Positions 10,726 through 22,270 are shown, numbered from the stretch's first letter. The stretch is DNA of 64,000 bases from Aegilops tauschii subsp. strangulata (GCF_002575655.3 NC_053035.3:373155792-373219791); one strand, 5' to 3'. The notes: generated from the letters alone by a model not told the origin. Numbers and translations are program-made.

Positions 10726-11509
10726 CTAGAATCGTTTGTTGATGTATATAATAAGTAAAAAATCTTGCATATGCGTCAACTTAATAGGCCCACAAGTCAG
10801 ACCATTCCCTATTTTTTAATAATTTATATATAGCTCATTGCAACTTCTTATGCAATTTATTGCAGTCCGTTTTTTTTTGTTGGCCAGGGCCAGGGTTAAA
10901 AATTTAAACGAAATTTCGCATATTTCTGTGGGTTCCAAACTATTTATAATACCGAAATACCAAGCCAGATTTAAAGTACTTTGAAGATATATTTAAATTA
11001 GGTTAAAGCCAAGTGAAATAGGAATCTGAAAATGTGAAAAAATTCAGAAATTATAAAGTAATTCCCAATTTGTCATCTGTTATCATATTTACAACCCATT
11101 TCATATTACTTTCAAGATTTGCAGGCATCTTGAAAGAGTTGCAGCCCATCAGGGCGTAGAAAAATAAGTAGGCCTAGATTGGGTATTCTTCAGAAAAAAT
11201 TAACTGGGCTCATTTTCACCAAGGAAAAATAGCTGGGCTGGTCATATGGTGAACATAAAATATAATCCTGGGCTTGACGGGCCACAGCCCAGTTGAAACC
11301 CTGCTCCGTCTCAACAATAACAAAAAAATACTGCTCGAGCAGCTACGTCCCAGGTGTCAGCCGATCTTGTGCCGTTCTCTTGTCTATTGACTGTATACGC
11401 TGACAATGTCATGGGTCCCAGATGTCAGGAAACCACTAGGAGGAAGCATTTTCTTTTTCCATACGCTGACATGGTTGGCCCCTACTATCATCCTCTCCAC
11501 GTACTTCTG
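10726..11509. other. Non-coding stretch, AT-rich, no gene seen
   Basis: Low-GC sequence with no long frame. Around 11150-11320 it has several GGCCCA/GGGCTT words, and around 11345-11480 phrases such as GGGTCCCAGATGTCAGG that also occur near 10160-10240. These are typical of old DNA-transposon flanks in grasses. Nothing functional identified. Confidence 0.5.
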
Positions 11510-11760
11510 CCGATTCCTGTTGTTTGTTGACCATGTTGACAACGCGAGAGGGCGGCGCCGCGGCGAGCGCACCAAAGCGCGTAGAGGACGATGGCGAGGC
11601 CTCGGACGTCGGCGTTAATGATTTAGGAGACGGCGGGGCGGTGATGCGTGCGCTGAGGCGCAGCCTGCCATGGGAGGCAGAAGCAGGCGGCCCCGCCGGC
11701 GCTGGTTTGGTTTTGGCAGCTGGAGGAAGATAGGACTGAAGAAACACGACAGACTATAAA
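11510..11760. repeat. Duplicated GC-rich segment, copy 2
   Basis: Homologous to 10330-10725: TTGACCATGTTGACAAC at the start, GGGAGGCAGAAGCAGGC in the middle, and AAGAAACACGAC at the end. Copy 2 is shorter. Orientation is the same, so this is a direct duplication about 1.1 kb apart. Confidence 0.6.
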
Positions 11761-11973
11761 AGCAGCAGGAGTACTTAACAACCTTAACTGAAACCAGCAG
11801 GGGCACTTAACAACCATAGCTGAAAGCAGTATGAGTACTTATACAGGTTCAACCGTACAAAGCAGGCCTCGAAAAGTGCTACTTTTCCTACAGTTAACCA
11901 AGGGTGAGGCCGCCAAACCCCAGGACAAGGCCCTACCGCCACCGCGTGCATCCACAGCCTTCTGAAAGCCGCT

Positions 11974-13382
11974 TCATCTCACAATGTGGTCAATAAACAT
12001 GATATTCTCTTTAGAGCCATGGAAAAGCACATACATAATCTTCTGTCCTATTCTCCAAGATGGACGGGCCTTCATTATTTGAGACCACCCATGAATAAGT
12101 ATCTTTTCACCTGCAAGGCGAATGGAGTAGGTCGACATAAACATCATGTTGTGACCAAGCGCAAGTCTGAGCCGACCATGGTCGGGCATCTATATAGGGA
12201 CAATGGAACTGGGCAGTTTCTGTTTCAAGAAGATCACAGCTGTAAAACTGTGTATAAGCAATAGTTTATGAACAACATATATAACAGAAAACAGCTCGTA
12301 CCATAAGTTTCTCGACACAGTTGGACCTGTTCAACGAGTGCAGCAGTGGCACACATATCCCACGTGGTCTTCCACCATTGAAACGCCCCACAAGGACCTC
12401 AAGACGACCAACAAACTGTAGGAACTTGCGGATGTCGTCCCAGTCAACTTCAGTGCCATCAGTAACAGCCGAGTTCTTACAGAATAACAAACGAGCAGCC
12501 TGCTTAACTCTGAAAAAACCTACACGTGCCACCAATTATAAGAAAATATTAGTTAGAAGTAGCATCTTCATGAGAGATTCGTTGCTACTTCTAAAGTTAA
12601 ATTGTGATTAGTTAGACAGAATAGGTGGATTAAGAAGTAATCGAGGCAACAAGCAAGAACCAGATACAAAACTCACATGGATGAACAATTGGAATGACGT
12701 CGGGGTGGAAGATCGAAGTGAAGATGAGACCAGGTTCTGCTATTTCCATCAACATTCATGTGCCAACTTTCAGTCTGTAACACTTGTGAAAGTTTATCCA
12801 AGTTCGGCCATAAAAAAACAGCGATCTTCTTGGTTCATGAACCCAACTCGGATCTTATATCCATGGCTTGTCTTCACTGTGACCATTAAACTGGTGTATT
12901 CAGTTATGGCAAGGCCAAGCATCTTGAGTACATGTCTTCTGGCAGAGCAAGTAATGCACTGCAGGAAAAATAATATGAGAGAACAATGTATTCCCTATCC
13001 AAATCTAGAAATAATTTCCTCCTCCATGTCAGTATTGACCATCGTACTAGTACCTTTTATCAAAATATTGCAATCCACATTTCCAAATTAGTCGACAGCA
13101 TGTTCAAAAAACCCCACCCTCCAGGATAGAAAAGAGGATTCTAGGAACATACTGTGCGCGTTTTAAAATCCTGTGTTAGAATGAGAAGGAACAAGTGTGG
13201 CGTCTCGCCGAGGGCGCAGAAACCTGTAGGGTCCTCGCACATTGGGCACTGCAAATGAAACACACTAGATTCAGTAGGAAGAAAAATGCATCAACGGCGG
13301 CGGCTGCCGTCCTAGCATTACCCGCGACCATGGGACTTGGATTTATCGGGGATGGGTGAAGAATTCGTACCTGGTTCTCCAT
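11974..13382 (-). CDS. B3-domain protein gene, five exons, one frameshift
   Basis: A minus-strand model with consistent GT/AG junctions: exons 13382-13371, 13248-13153, 12958-12677, 12509-12302 and 12189-11974, about 270 residues. The N-terminus has a Cys-rich start (MENQCPMCED) and LFLLILTQDF. The last exon ends in a B3-like C-terminal half: YSIRL, then HGWSQIMKARPSWRIGQ and YVLFHG, the GW...F...L..G pattern of these DNA-binding domains. Exon 3 needs a one-base correction near 12810 to stay open (frame changes after MAEL). That is a mutation or a sequencing error. A sequence-specific DNA-binding role in the nucleus is inferred from the domain only. The short first exon and upstream module resemble those of the next minus-strand gene, suggesting tandem origin. 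Expression evidence would decide between gene and pseudogene. Confidence 0.55.
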
Positions 13383-13484
13383 GAGAAAACCCTATGCCAT
13401 CGCCGAGAGGGGGTTTGCTCTGAACAAGCAGACGAGGGAGAAGGGGATTCAGGCCTAGTGAAATATTGCGGCTTCGTCCGTCCA

Positions 13485-13660
13485 GCTTACTGCTAAAGCT
13501 GGAAAGGTGGGGGGTTTTGTGATTTGATGGCTCATTGGGCATTACTGCGGCGCTACGACCGGGGTGTGTCTACCGTGCAGTTGTGCACTCTAATTTTGTG
13601 CAAATGGCACATGGACCCTGTTGCCGGATGCCCCACATATCAGTGAAAGGAAGTAGAAAG
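13485..13660 (-). promoter_or_regulatory. Shared upstream module, copy A
   Basis: Lies just upstream of the minus-strand B3 gene starting at 13382. It shares with 17250-17430 the words CTTCGTCCGTCCA, TTTTGTGATTTGATGG and CATTGGGCATTACT in the same order, followed by a CGGCGCT and CGGGG block. A degenerate third copy is at 19190-19320. Promoter function is inferred from position. Confidence 0.5.
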
Positions 13661-14400
13661 ACATGAGTAACTAGTTACACATAAATATATTTTTGACAGA
13701 GAGATACTTCCTCTGTAAAGAAATATAAAAATCTTTTATATCACAACTTTATACATAAGAAAAATCAAGGGGAATATATAACATATATAATTATAAAAAA
13801 CAGAGTTTTTTTAACACAGTATAGATGAAATGGTGATGATGTTTTGTCTGCCATCCTGCAGTATAGGCCGTCCAATTTATATCTGACGGATAGGAAAGAA
13901 ACTCTGGCAATTTTGCAAAAAGGTACCCACACACCTCTCCACATTTGCAAATAAGGCCTTCCCTCGTTCATCCTTTTCTCTCACAAGATAAAATACTCAT
14001 ACAAATGCATCTTGATGTTAGGTGCAACGCACGGGCTTTATGGGGGTTCAGCTCAGAATATAATACTCAGACAGACTCACAGTTCTAGACTTTGGGCCAC
14101 AGTCCGGTGGGGCTGCATGTTTGGGGGACCCATGTGTTCTACCTCAGCACTTTTCATATTGCAAGTGATCGGTACGGCGCTGGTTTTAGATGCTGTCGCA
14201 AGGCGAGTACACAAAATTGAATAAAGCACGACAGCTGTTGGAATGAAATCGAACAACAATTCCTAACCAGCAATCAGAGTTGCAATTCTATCAACGATAT
14301 TCCATGTGATAAATAATATTGTCGTACTACTTATACACATAGTACACTTGTTTCACCATGCCACATTATTACATCAAAATCTCTCGAAGGATAGATCAGT
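13661..14400. other. Intergenic stretch with old repeat pieces
   Basis: No gene. 13706-13750 looks like the left end of a Stowaway-type MITE (ACTTCCTCTGTAAAGAAATATAA) without its partner. 13835-13985 resembles 50150-50300 (GATGATGTTTTGTCTGCCAT, then TTTGCAAATA and CTCTCACAA), a dispersed repeat. 14022-14034 carries GGTGCAACGCACG, a word common at grass repeat ends. A CACGACAGCTGTTGG block near 14226 resembles the end of the duplicated segments at 10.7 and 11.75 kb. Confidence 0.45.
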
Positions 14401-14417
14401 TCGGCAGTTGCGTGCTG

Positions 14418-16961
14418 CTACTGAAGAATTTCAAAGTTGATTTGGACCAACTCTCCTTGCCAAGAAAGTTCAATTTTGACATCATCCCCTACCGCAAGAC
14501 ATGATTTAGATTCGAACCTTGACCATCCTTTAGCATCAATCATTATGCGACCATCCTTTGTACTTACGGTATATTGAGCAGGTTCATTCACACCAAGGCT
14601 GCGCATGGTAAGAGAAACTTGGCCACGGTCGCCCGGATTGTTGAACGACTCCCTCGTTGCTCTAGGAATTCTCTATTTGCAAACAAGAAGACATACACAA
14701 ATAGTTAGATCAACACAGTGAATCATGTGAAACAACATGGAAAGAAAAAAGAATGAAGCACTTGGGCGGCCAATGCTTACCAAGAAGGTGGACATGTCGG
14801 TTTTTGTAAGGACTTTGGTATATGAAGTGCGAACTGCAGCCCAGTCTGTTGCCAGTGCAACTGATGGTTCCATTGCCACTGCACGGGTCGAAGCAGATGC
14901 AAGTGCAAGTGTCGGTGCAGGTGCCGAAGCCGCTGCTGGTGCCCGTGCCGGTGCGACTGGTAGTGACGCTGCTGCTGCCGGAGATGGTGCTCCTTTTAGC
15001 CCTGGTGCCGGTGTCGATGCCCGATCCTCTGGTAGATCAGCCCTGACGCGGTCGGTGCCCAATCCTCAGCTAGATCATACTGAGCTGCTACCGCTGTCAG
15101 TGCTAGAGCAACTGCCGGTGCTTGATCCGTTGATGAAGGTGGTACCGATGTGCGAGACAGCGGCGATCGTGTCTGGTCTTCTATGATCAGCTTTCTAACT
15201 TGACTAGGCTCCGTGACCGTGATCCAGTTTTTGTCTTCATTTCTTTCAAATGCGAGAAGGACTAATTGTGGCGTGTTTGTAAAACCAAACTGCAGTTCAT
15301 CATAGGGATTCAGCTTGTACTCAGACAATAGACTGGTCCAATTTTTTCCAGTAATATAAGTGATGGACAGTGCCTTCGTTACTAACACAACATAAGAAGT
15401 GAAACCTGCAAAAATAGCCATCGTAGAGCAAACCAAACGGTTTATTCTGTGATGAATGCCACATGGCAAAACCTGCATCGTAAAATTGTAGGAAAAGAAA
15501 GAAAACATGACATTAAATCAATAATATTTACTTGATGTGACACGAGTGAATCCTTACCAGGAAATCACTATGTTGAAGTACTAAAGAGAAGATTGATTGT
15601 CCAACTACGCGTGGCATGCAGGGCCCCCGCCTACTCCCACAAGCAGGTCAGTCCAAAGGTCGTGACAAATCGTATGGACCGAGCATCCATGGGACTGGAA
15701 ATCCGGATGGGTGCGATAAACCCTGCAATGCATACAGATATTGGAGTGTAACCATAATTGATAAAACCGTCCTCACAAGAAAGATGATTTGGATACTTCA
15801 AAGTATACAGACTGAATAGAGTGGACAGACATTAACATAGACTGTTCTCAGGACTCACCACACACCAAAAGCGGTAGTACTAAACAATACAGGGTTCACA
15901 AACACAAATCAAGTACTGAACAATAGTACTTACTACAGATAAGCAAAGTTGCACTAATTAAACTCTGCAGACTATTTCTTGCCACCGACCTACGGGATGA
16001 ACTGACTAGGACATGGACTTCGTGAGAGATGTCTACCTGCACCATCCCCATCTCGTCAACCTTGGAGAACCTAACAGAGTGGTCTTTCCACTCATAAACA
16101 TGACGGTGAAGACAGGCCGCATCAGATTTGTCGGGAAGCTTTACAAGAATCACACCCTTCGTGATCGAAGGCACAACCAGGAAATTGTTGTGGTCAAGTA
16201 CAGCCTCGAGAACACGCCTGACAACAATGCTGGAGGAAAACACTAGTTCAGGACACGTGGCGACAAGGACACAACAACTGGATAGTTTAGTAGTAGAACT
16301 CATCCTCAGGTCTTCCAGTTCACACGGCATGACTTTGAGAACTTCATCTCCACCACGGACCTGGTTCTAATTCAAACAGAAACCAAATATTTTATTACTA
16401 CCTCCGTTCAGAAATATAAGATGATTTTCGATATTTTACTCCATATACGACTACATATACGCACATAAATGGGTGAACAAAGACACTAGAACATGTCTTC
16501 AAAGGCATGAGAGCAGAGGGATTACTTGGAATATCCATAACACAAGTTACTGAGGCAAATATACCCTCTTCAAAGGTAGCATTGATGTTCATAAAGTAGT
16601 TGAAAGTAATCTATAAGAAATCAGTGTCAACCTCTCGCATGTTTTGGTCAAAAGAGGAATTTAGAACCGTCATTTGGCACATTAAATCACATGCAAGATC
16701 ACCCAGAAAGTTGTACTACTAGTACTAGTACTGCGTGTTAGATCAAAAAACACGATCAAGATCGAGAAAAAGATCGTCAAGAAGAGATATTACCCGGACA
16801 TGCTTAATGAGGGATCCCGGAGAGGGGGGCTTGGACAGGGCGATGGCTTTGAGCTTGTCTGTGGTAGTCTCGGCGGGGTGTTTGCGCTTCTTCGTACCAT
16901 GAGCCTTGAAGGTTTTGGCCAGAGCCATAGACATCACTTCGGCCGGTGCTCCAGCATCCAT
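14418..16961 (-). CDS. B3-domain protein gene, two B3 domains, nearly intact
   Basis: Best gene candidate of the window. Minus-strand exons 16961-16794, 16366-16037 and 15472 onward join in phase 0, and the last two, about 15062-14758 and 14672-14418, also join in phase 0 (donor GTAAGC after DMSTFL). The N-terminal exon is basic (KKRKHPAE), a plausible nuclear signal. First B3 domain: HHRINRLV, YVVLV, GKNWTSLLSEY and NPYDELQFGF. A long Ala/Pro/Val/Ser linker follows. Second B3 domain: SYTKVLTKTDMS, RIPRATRESF, then DAKGWSRFESKSCL and VGDDVKIEL, with the intron between the first two blocks. Expected role: sequence-specific DNA binding in the nucleus. The frame changes inside the linker near 15065-15125; either a small unrecognised intron or a one-base indel is there. 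Start chosen at MDAGAP; MALAKTF further in is an alternative. Confidence 0.62.
16396..16500. mobile_element. Stowaway-like MITE fragment in an intron
   Basis: Starts TACTACCTCCGTTCAGAAATATAAGA, close to the left terminus of Stowaway MITEs, but the inverse right end is missing. It lies in the first intron of the minus-strand B3 gene, between the exons at 16794 and 16366. Confidence 0.4.
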
Positions 16962-17249
16962 CAAGAAACTGTCAAATAGATATAAAAGAAAAGAAACCAT
17001 AATCACAAACCCAAATGAAGAACAGAGAGGGAGTTATAGGATCAGTCTCGGGGTTGCAAGACCGGGCCTTGGCCAGAATCAACACCATTGATGCGCTCAC
17101 CTTTCCTTCTTTGGGAGAGAAGAACAATGGCAGTAGCGGGTCGCGGTTTTCTTGAAGAAATGAGGAACAAGATGAGGGAGAAGCGAGTGGGGGTTTTCTT
17201 CAAGAGAGGAAGCTGAGAGAGAAGAGTGAAATGGTGTTTGCTTCGTCCG

Positions 17250-17430
17250 TCCAACTTACTGCTGGAAAGGAGGGGGTTTTGTGATTTGATGGTGCATTGG
17301 GCATTACTACGGCGCTTCGATCGGGGTATTCTACCGCGCAGTTGGGCACTCTACTACAGAGTAATTTAGTGCATGGCTGGTGGACCTCGATGTTGGCTGT
17401 CCCACACATCGGCAGAAGTGAGTAGCAAGG
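17250..17430 (-). promoter_or_regulatory. Shared upstream module, copy B
   Basis: Homologous to 13485-13660, with the same orientation and similar distance to a minus-strand B3 gene. The segment between it and the ATG at 16961 may hold a 5' UTR intron, with acceptor TTTGACAG just before the start codon. Evidence is similarity plus position. Confidence 0.5.
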
Positions 17431-18103
17431 TTCCCGACGACCGTGGAGGAGGATCCGCACTGTAGAGCGTGTCCACTGTTTTTCTGAAGAAGAAAAATGA
17501 TTACAGCAAGCGTTTCCACTCTTGTGACGGAGGAGTGCGAAACACGGCAGCCACTTGAACATACAGAGTGCTCCTACTACTAGGCATGTGCAGTGGTTCA
17601 TACGTCAGTACTACATAATCTTGTTGCTAGTGTAGTAAGATATGATGATAACAAATGATGTTGTGCGCATGTCAACTATATGAACATTAATGTAGTAACA
17701 TAGTACCGCTTTTTCGACTGTCCGGTCGAGAATGAACAGTGAGATCAATGTTAACAGAACTAGGTCTATAGCGTACGGAGAGTAGAGTGCTACAGTACTC
17801 CACGAAACATGAACCATATGAAGCACGAATCAGCGTTAGGCAGGGTGTATGAAGGGTGCACGGGATGGGAGCAAAAGTTCCCTTCTCGACCCACTTTTGG
17901 GTGTTTGGCAGAGTGCATGAAGGGTGCATGAGTCCACACTAGTAGGTTAACACAAATACACGAAGAGGGAACAACTATATTGAGATGGGAATGCAACCAA
18001 ACACGCTCACACGCTTTGTGCTACAGTGACTGATTTGCACCGTCTGAGTTTGATCCAACGGTCATGTTGCGCCGAGACATGGACATGCCCATGCAGAGGG
18101 CAC
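17431..18103. other. Intergenic stretch with a local duplication
   Basis: No gene. Two related blocks, at about 17836-17870 and 17907-17932, both read GGCAG then GTG then ATGAAGGGTGCA; they may be remnants of a small transposon. The rest is unremarkable. Confidence 0.4.
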
Positions 18104-18769
18104 CTAAACACCATCGAAGTACCTCTGCTTCTCGAGGTGCACGACATTGGTGATGCAGGGTGCAACTGCCCGCAGAGCCTGCTCCCGGTCGACGAGAGCC
18201 AGCTCGTCAAAGATAGCGTCAAATGGCACGAATGGATTCCGGTGACGGAGCCCTGAGAGGATTCGCCCGGCAACAACGACGGTAGTCCGCAACCCCTCCT
18301 TGTCCAGCTGCGCCCCCACCATCACGTGGAGACGGCTCAGCTCCGCGGAGATATATGTGAAGATGGAGACTAGGTCAGGAAGCCGCAGCTCGTTGAAGTC
18401 GACGGGGTGGTCGAACGGGTTTAGCCCGACGGCCGGCATGGTCGCGCTGGCACGACGGTCCACCAAGTGGCTGAGGCAATCCTGGACCTCGTCACGATCG
18501 GCCCGCTCGCGCTCCAGTCGGCTCCCCTGACAGCCTATTGTATCTCCCGCTTACTGCAGCAACGCCGCCGACGCCTCGAGCATCTTTGTGGTGGACGCCT
18601 GCCGCTTTTGAAGCTCCGTGAACTCCCGCACATAACGGAGCAGCATGGCACTCCTCTCCTCCTTGAGCTCATGGAGCTCCACGTCCTTGGCCCTGAGCTT
18701 CGCATCCTTGGCCTGGAGCTCCTGTGTCACGCGCCTCACCTCACTCTCCGTGATCTGCTGCGCTGCCAT
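18104..18769 (-). pseudogene. Intronless coiled-coil protein ORF with one in-frame stop
   Basis: A single minus-strand frame of about 221 codons from ATG at 18769 to the stop at 18104, interrupted only by TAA at 18551-18553 (codon 73). The first third is a strongly charged heptad-like helix (QELQAKDAKLRAKD, LKEERSAML), a likely coiled coil. The C-terminal part has DFNELRLPDL, HVMVGAQLD, GLRHRNPF and DREQALRAV and may be mostly helical. I do not recognise the family. GC content and codon pattern suit a grass gene. The frame stays open for 149 codons after the TAA, so the stop is recent, a sequencing error, or the downstream ATG at 18466 is the true start. It follows the third copy of the upstream module, in the same orientation as the two B3 genes. 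Confidence 0.5.
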
Positions 18770-18919
18770 GGCACCAGGTAGAAGCAGTGGGGAGAGGAAG
18801 CAAAGGGGGCGAAACGGCTGAAAGGCAATGCAATCTACGGGAAGGCGGAGGGAGCCAGCCGAGGAGTGGGGAATCTTTTGGTTTTCACCATGGGAAAACA
18901 CCAGTCGACGACTTCTCAC

Positions 18920-19189
18920 ATCAGGGAGCAGTGGATTTTACACGCGGAGTCATTGTGACTAATTGCTGCCGCGCCTACTCCCGTCAATAAAAAAATTAAA
19001 ATCCTGCCGCGCCTGCTCCTGTCAATCAAAAATTAAAAATCCTGCCGCACCCAAACACCAGAGCAATGCCGCGGTGGATATTTAAATTTACCTACCGGCA
19101 AGGAGATAAAAAAGGGGTGAAAAAACAAATGTGGCGGCAGCCTAGCTAATCGGTCGCACTAGCCCAACTAGCTAGCCACTGTGCTTCAC
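18920..19189. repeat. Short direct repeats upstream of the coiled-coil ORF
   Basis: A block GCCGCGCCTACTCCCGTCAAT with an A/T run recurs about 45 bp later as GCCGCGCCTGCTCCTGTCAAT, and a third partial copy (CTGCCGCACCC) follows. No gene. Confidence 0.55.
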
Positions 19190-19320
19190 TGATGTACTCG
19201 ATGGGAAAGGTGGTCTTTCGTGATTTGATGAATCATTTACTTGCTTCGACGCTACGATCGAGGAGGACCCAGAAAATGCGCGGTAGGGCGTCCCACGTCT
19301 CGGCAAGGAAGAATATATGC
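19190..19320 (-). promoter_or_regulatory. Shared upstream module, copy C (degenerate)
   Basis: GGGAAAGGTGG, TTTCGTGATTTGATG and CGACGCTACGATCG appear in the same order as in copies A and B. It lies upstream of the minus-strand coiled-coil ORF at 18769. Confidence 0.4.
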
Positions 19321-20039
19321 GTGCACCACCCGGGAGGACCCCGAAACCGCACGGTAGGGTGTGCCACATCTCGGCACAGAGGAAAAATGTGCGTGTAAAA
19401 ATATACTGTATCAGACGTAGTACCTATGGTTTGACCTCGGGACCCAGCAAGTCGGTCGAAAACACCCCACTAGCCACACAGCTTCATCATGCTAACGTGG
19501 CACGGACGATAGGTGTGGTTAGCTCCGTCTCGACCAGCCACAACGTCTCTTGTTCTAGGCGATTCTTCTATTTTTCCAAGCTTTTTTGAGTTATAATAAC
19601 ACCACGGAAAGCTAGCGCCGCTCTTCGTGTGTGCCCGTGCGTCTAAAGGTTAGACGATGGAGATGAGAGAGAGATCGCAGACATGGGACCCACCAGTAAG
19701 TGAGTCAACGGTCATGCACATGTTGATGAGGCACTCCCTCTACTCTACTCAACGTAATACTGTATAAAGTAAAGATATGGGACAAAGCCAACAACCGTTG
19801 TTGTTTCAGGCTATCGACTTACGCTTTGTAGTCCAGGTAGCCAGTTCGAATCTCGTCTTTCAGATTTGTTAGTTTTAGGTCCAAATTTGATCAATGACAA
19901 GTGGGACCCCCGTGTGTTGTTCCGATATTTCAGTGTAGGATGGTTTTTATGAACAAACACTTTGCGCGGTTAGACAAGTAACGGCACGAGTTACACGTAT
20001 TTTGCAAGTTTACGAACAAAAATGACAGCGGCATAGAAT
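19321..20039. other. Intergenic stretch with a dispersed repeat
   Basis: No gene. 19630-19960 is related to 31535-31900: both contain GTGCGTCTAAA or ATGCGTCTAAA, a GA-rich piece, CCCAC(C)AGTAAGTGA, a tRNA B-box-like word and then GGTCCAAATTTG. This looks like one old repeat family; its type is unknown. Confidence 0.45.
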
Positions 20040-20726
20040 ATCACATCCACCCAGCAGCTGAGATGCTATGGTGATACAAGTTTTTACATCGTTGGAAGTG
20101 AGATCCAATGGCTTGGGAGTAGTCTTTGTAATTATGCGCAATTTCCAAACTCTCCAAAGTTTTTTTTGCAAATAAAACATTCAGGCCTCGTGTGCGCCGC
20201 TGCATCTTGGATCCAACGGCTCCCCGTTGCTCATATTAGGTGCTCCCCGTAGCTTAATTAGCCGCTACGGTGATACGAGCATCTAGGTCGTGTGGTCGGT
20301 GATCAGATGCCACATGCGTAGTACTTGTACTTTCTGCGCAATTCCCAAACTCTCTCAACCATATATTGCAAAAACATTAAAACCTCCTACTGTGAGCCGT
20401 TAGATCTCTGTGAACTCGTATCACCATAGAATCTACGGGGCGGGAGCACCTCATATTCTCCCGTGCGAGAAAACATCAGGTGCTCTCGCAGCTTGGATGC
20501 TATGGTGATACGAGCTTCGAGGTTGTTTGATCTGACATCCAATGGCATCTGAGCAGTCTTTGTGCTTGTAAACAGTGGCCGAACTCTTTGGGGGCTATTC
20601 TGCAAAAAACCATTCGAACCACCGAGTAGTTGTTGGGTCACAAATCCAACGGCTCCGAAGAGCTTGTATCACCAAAGCATCTAAGCTGTGGTAGCACATG
20701 ATATTCTTACATATAGGAGAATATGA
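20040..20726. repeat. Degenerate tandem repeats with GGTGATACGAGC core (left part)
   Basis: At least three diverged units of about 200 bp share GCTATGGTGATACGAGC, a word like ATCCAATGGCATCTGAG, AGTCTTTGT, and a run like CCAAACTCT followed by TGCAAAAA. Another unit is at 28265-28470, so the retrotransposon 20732-28259 landed inside the array. Each unit may be part of an old transposon end. No coding potential. Confidence 0.65.
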
Positions 20727-20731
20727 TGTCC

Positions 20732-22259
20732 TGATACGTCTCCGTCGTATCTATAATTTTTTATTGTTCCATGCCAATATTATACAACTTTCATATACTT
20801 TTGGCAACTTTTTATATTATTTTTAGGACTAACATATTGATCCAGTGCCCAGTGCCAGTTCCTGTTTGTTGTATGTTTTATGTTTCGCAGAAACCCCAAA
20901 TCAAACGGAATCCAAACGGGATAAAAACGGATGGAGATTATTTTTGGAATATTCGGAGAATATGGGAAGGAAAATCCACGCGAGACGGTGCCCGAGGGAG
21001 GCACGAGTTAAGGGGGCACGCCGCACCTCCCTGGGCGCGCCCCTGACCCTCGTGGGCCTCCCGTAAGGCGGTTGCTGCTCCACTTTGGACGCAAGAAAAC
21101 TAAATTTCGGAGAAAAATCTGGGCGAAGGTTTCAATCCAATCGGAGTTACGGATCTCCATATATACACGAAACGGTGAAATGGCAGAAGAGAGAACGCAG
21201 AAACAGAGAGAGACAGACAGACAGATCCAATCTTGGAGGGGCTCTCGCCCCTCCCATGCCATGGAGGCCAAGGACAAGAGGGGAAACCCTTCTCCCATCT
21301 AGGGAGGAGGTCAAGGAAGAAGAAGATGAAGGCCCCCCCCTCTCCCCTTCTCTTCCGGTGGCGCCGGAACGCTGCCGTGGCCATCATCATCACCGCAATC
21401 TTCACCAACAACTTCACCGCCATCATCACCAACTCTTCCCCCCTCTATGCAGCGGTTTAACCTCTCTCTTACCCGCTGTAATCTCTACTTAAACATGGTG
21501 CTCAACGCTATATATAATTTCCCAATGATGTATGGCTATCCTATGATGTTTGAGTAGATCCGTTTTGTCCTATGGGTTATTTGATGATCAAGATTGGTTT
21601 GAGTTGCATGTTTTATTATTGGTGCTGTCCTATGGTGCTCTCCGTGTCGCGCAAGCGTGAGGGATCCCTGCTGTAGGGTTTGCAATATGTTCATGATTTG
21701 CTTATGGTGGGTGGCGTGAGTGACAGAAGCACAGACCCGAGTAAGTAGGTTGTTTGCGTATGGGATAAAGGGGACTTGATGCTTTAATGCTATGGTGGGG
21801 TTTTACCGTAATGATCTTTAGTAGTTGGGGATGCTTGCTAGAGTTCCAATCATAAGTGCATATGATCCAAGTAGAGAAAGTATGTTAGCTTATACCTCTC
21901 CCTCAAATAAAATTGCAATAATGATTACCGGTCTAGTTATCGATTGCCTAGGGACAAATAACTTTCTCGTGACAAAAAGCTCTCTACTAAAACTAAATTA
22001 GTTGTGTCTTCATATAAACAGCCCCTAGCTTTTATTTACGTGCTCTTTATTATCTTGCAAACCTATCCAAAAAGACCTACAAAGTACTTCTAGTTTCATA
22101 CTTGTTTCCGATAAAGCGAATGTCAAGTGTGCGTAGAGTTGTATCTGTGGTCGATAGAACTTGAGGGAATATTTGTTCTACCTTTAGCTCCTCGTTGGGT
22201 TCGACAGTCTTACTTATCGAAAGAGGCTACAATTGATCCCCTATACTTGTGGGTTATCA
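20732..22259 (+). repeat. 5' LTR (1528 bp)
   Basis: Begins TGATACGTCTCCGTCG and ends GGGTTATCA. A TATATA box near 21160 sits at the position expected for the RNA start of the element. It shares the first about 100 bases with the LTRs at 5351, 55170 and 58854 but then diverges, so it is a distinct subfamily. Confidence 0.92.
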
Positions 22260-22270
22260 AGACCTTTTTC

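Larger units (their letters stand above)
8564..10740. mobile_element. CACTA-type element, left end and adjoining GC-rich body
   Basis: Starts with CACTACGAAAAAAAG at 8564, inside the retrotransposon. It is followed by subterminal copies of ATCCATGACATT and TTCTATGACA and then by a GC-rich region with a repeated GGATGAACAG motif. No inverse terminus (CTTTTTTTCGTAGTG) was found downstream, so the right limit is arbitrary and the element is probably truncated. No transposase frame seen. Confidence 0.6.

Noticed and set aside
21085..21492. Frames in the LTRs at about 21.1-21.5 and 27.1-27.5 kb
   Set aside because: They occur in both LTRs, overlap the promoter and leader, and show no domain.
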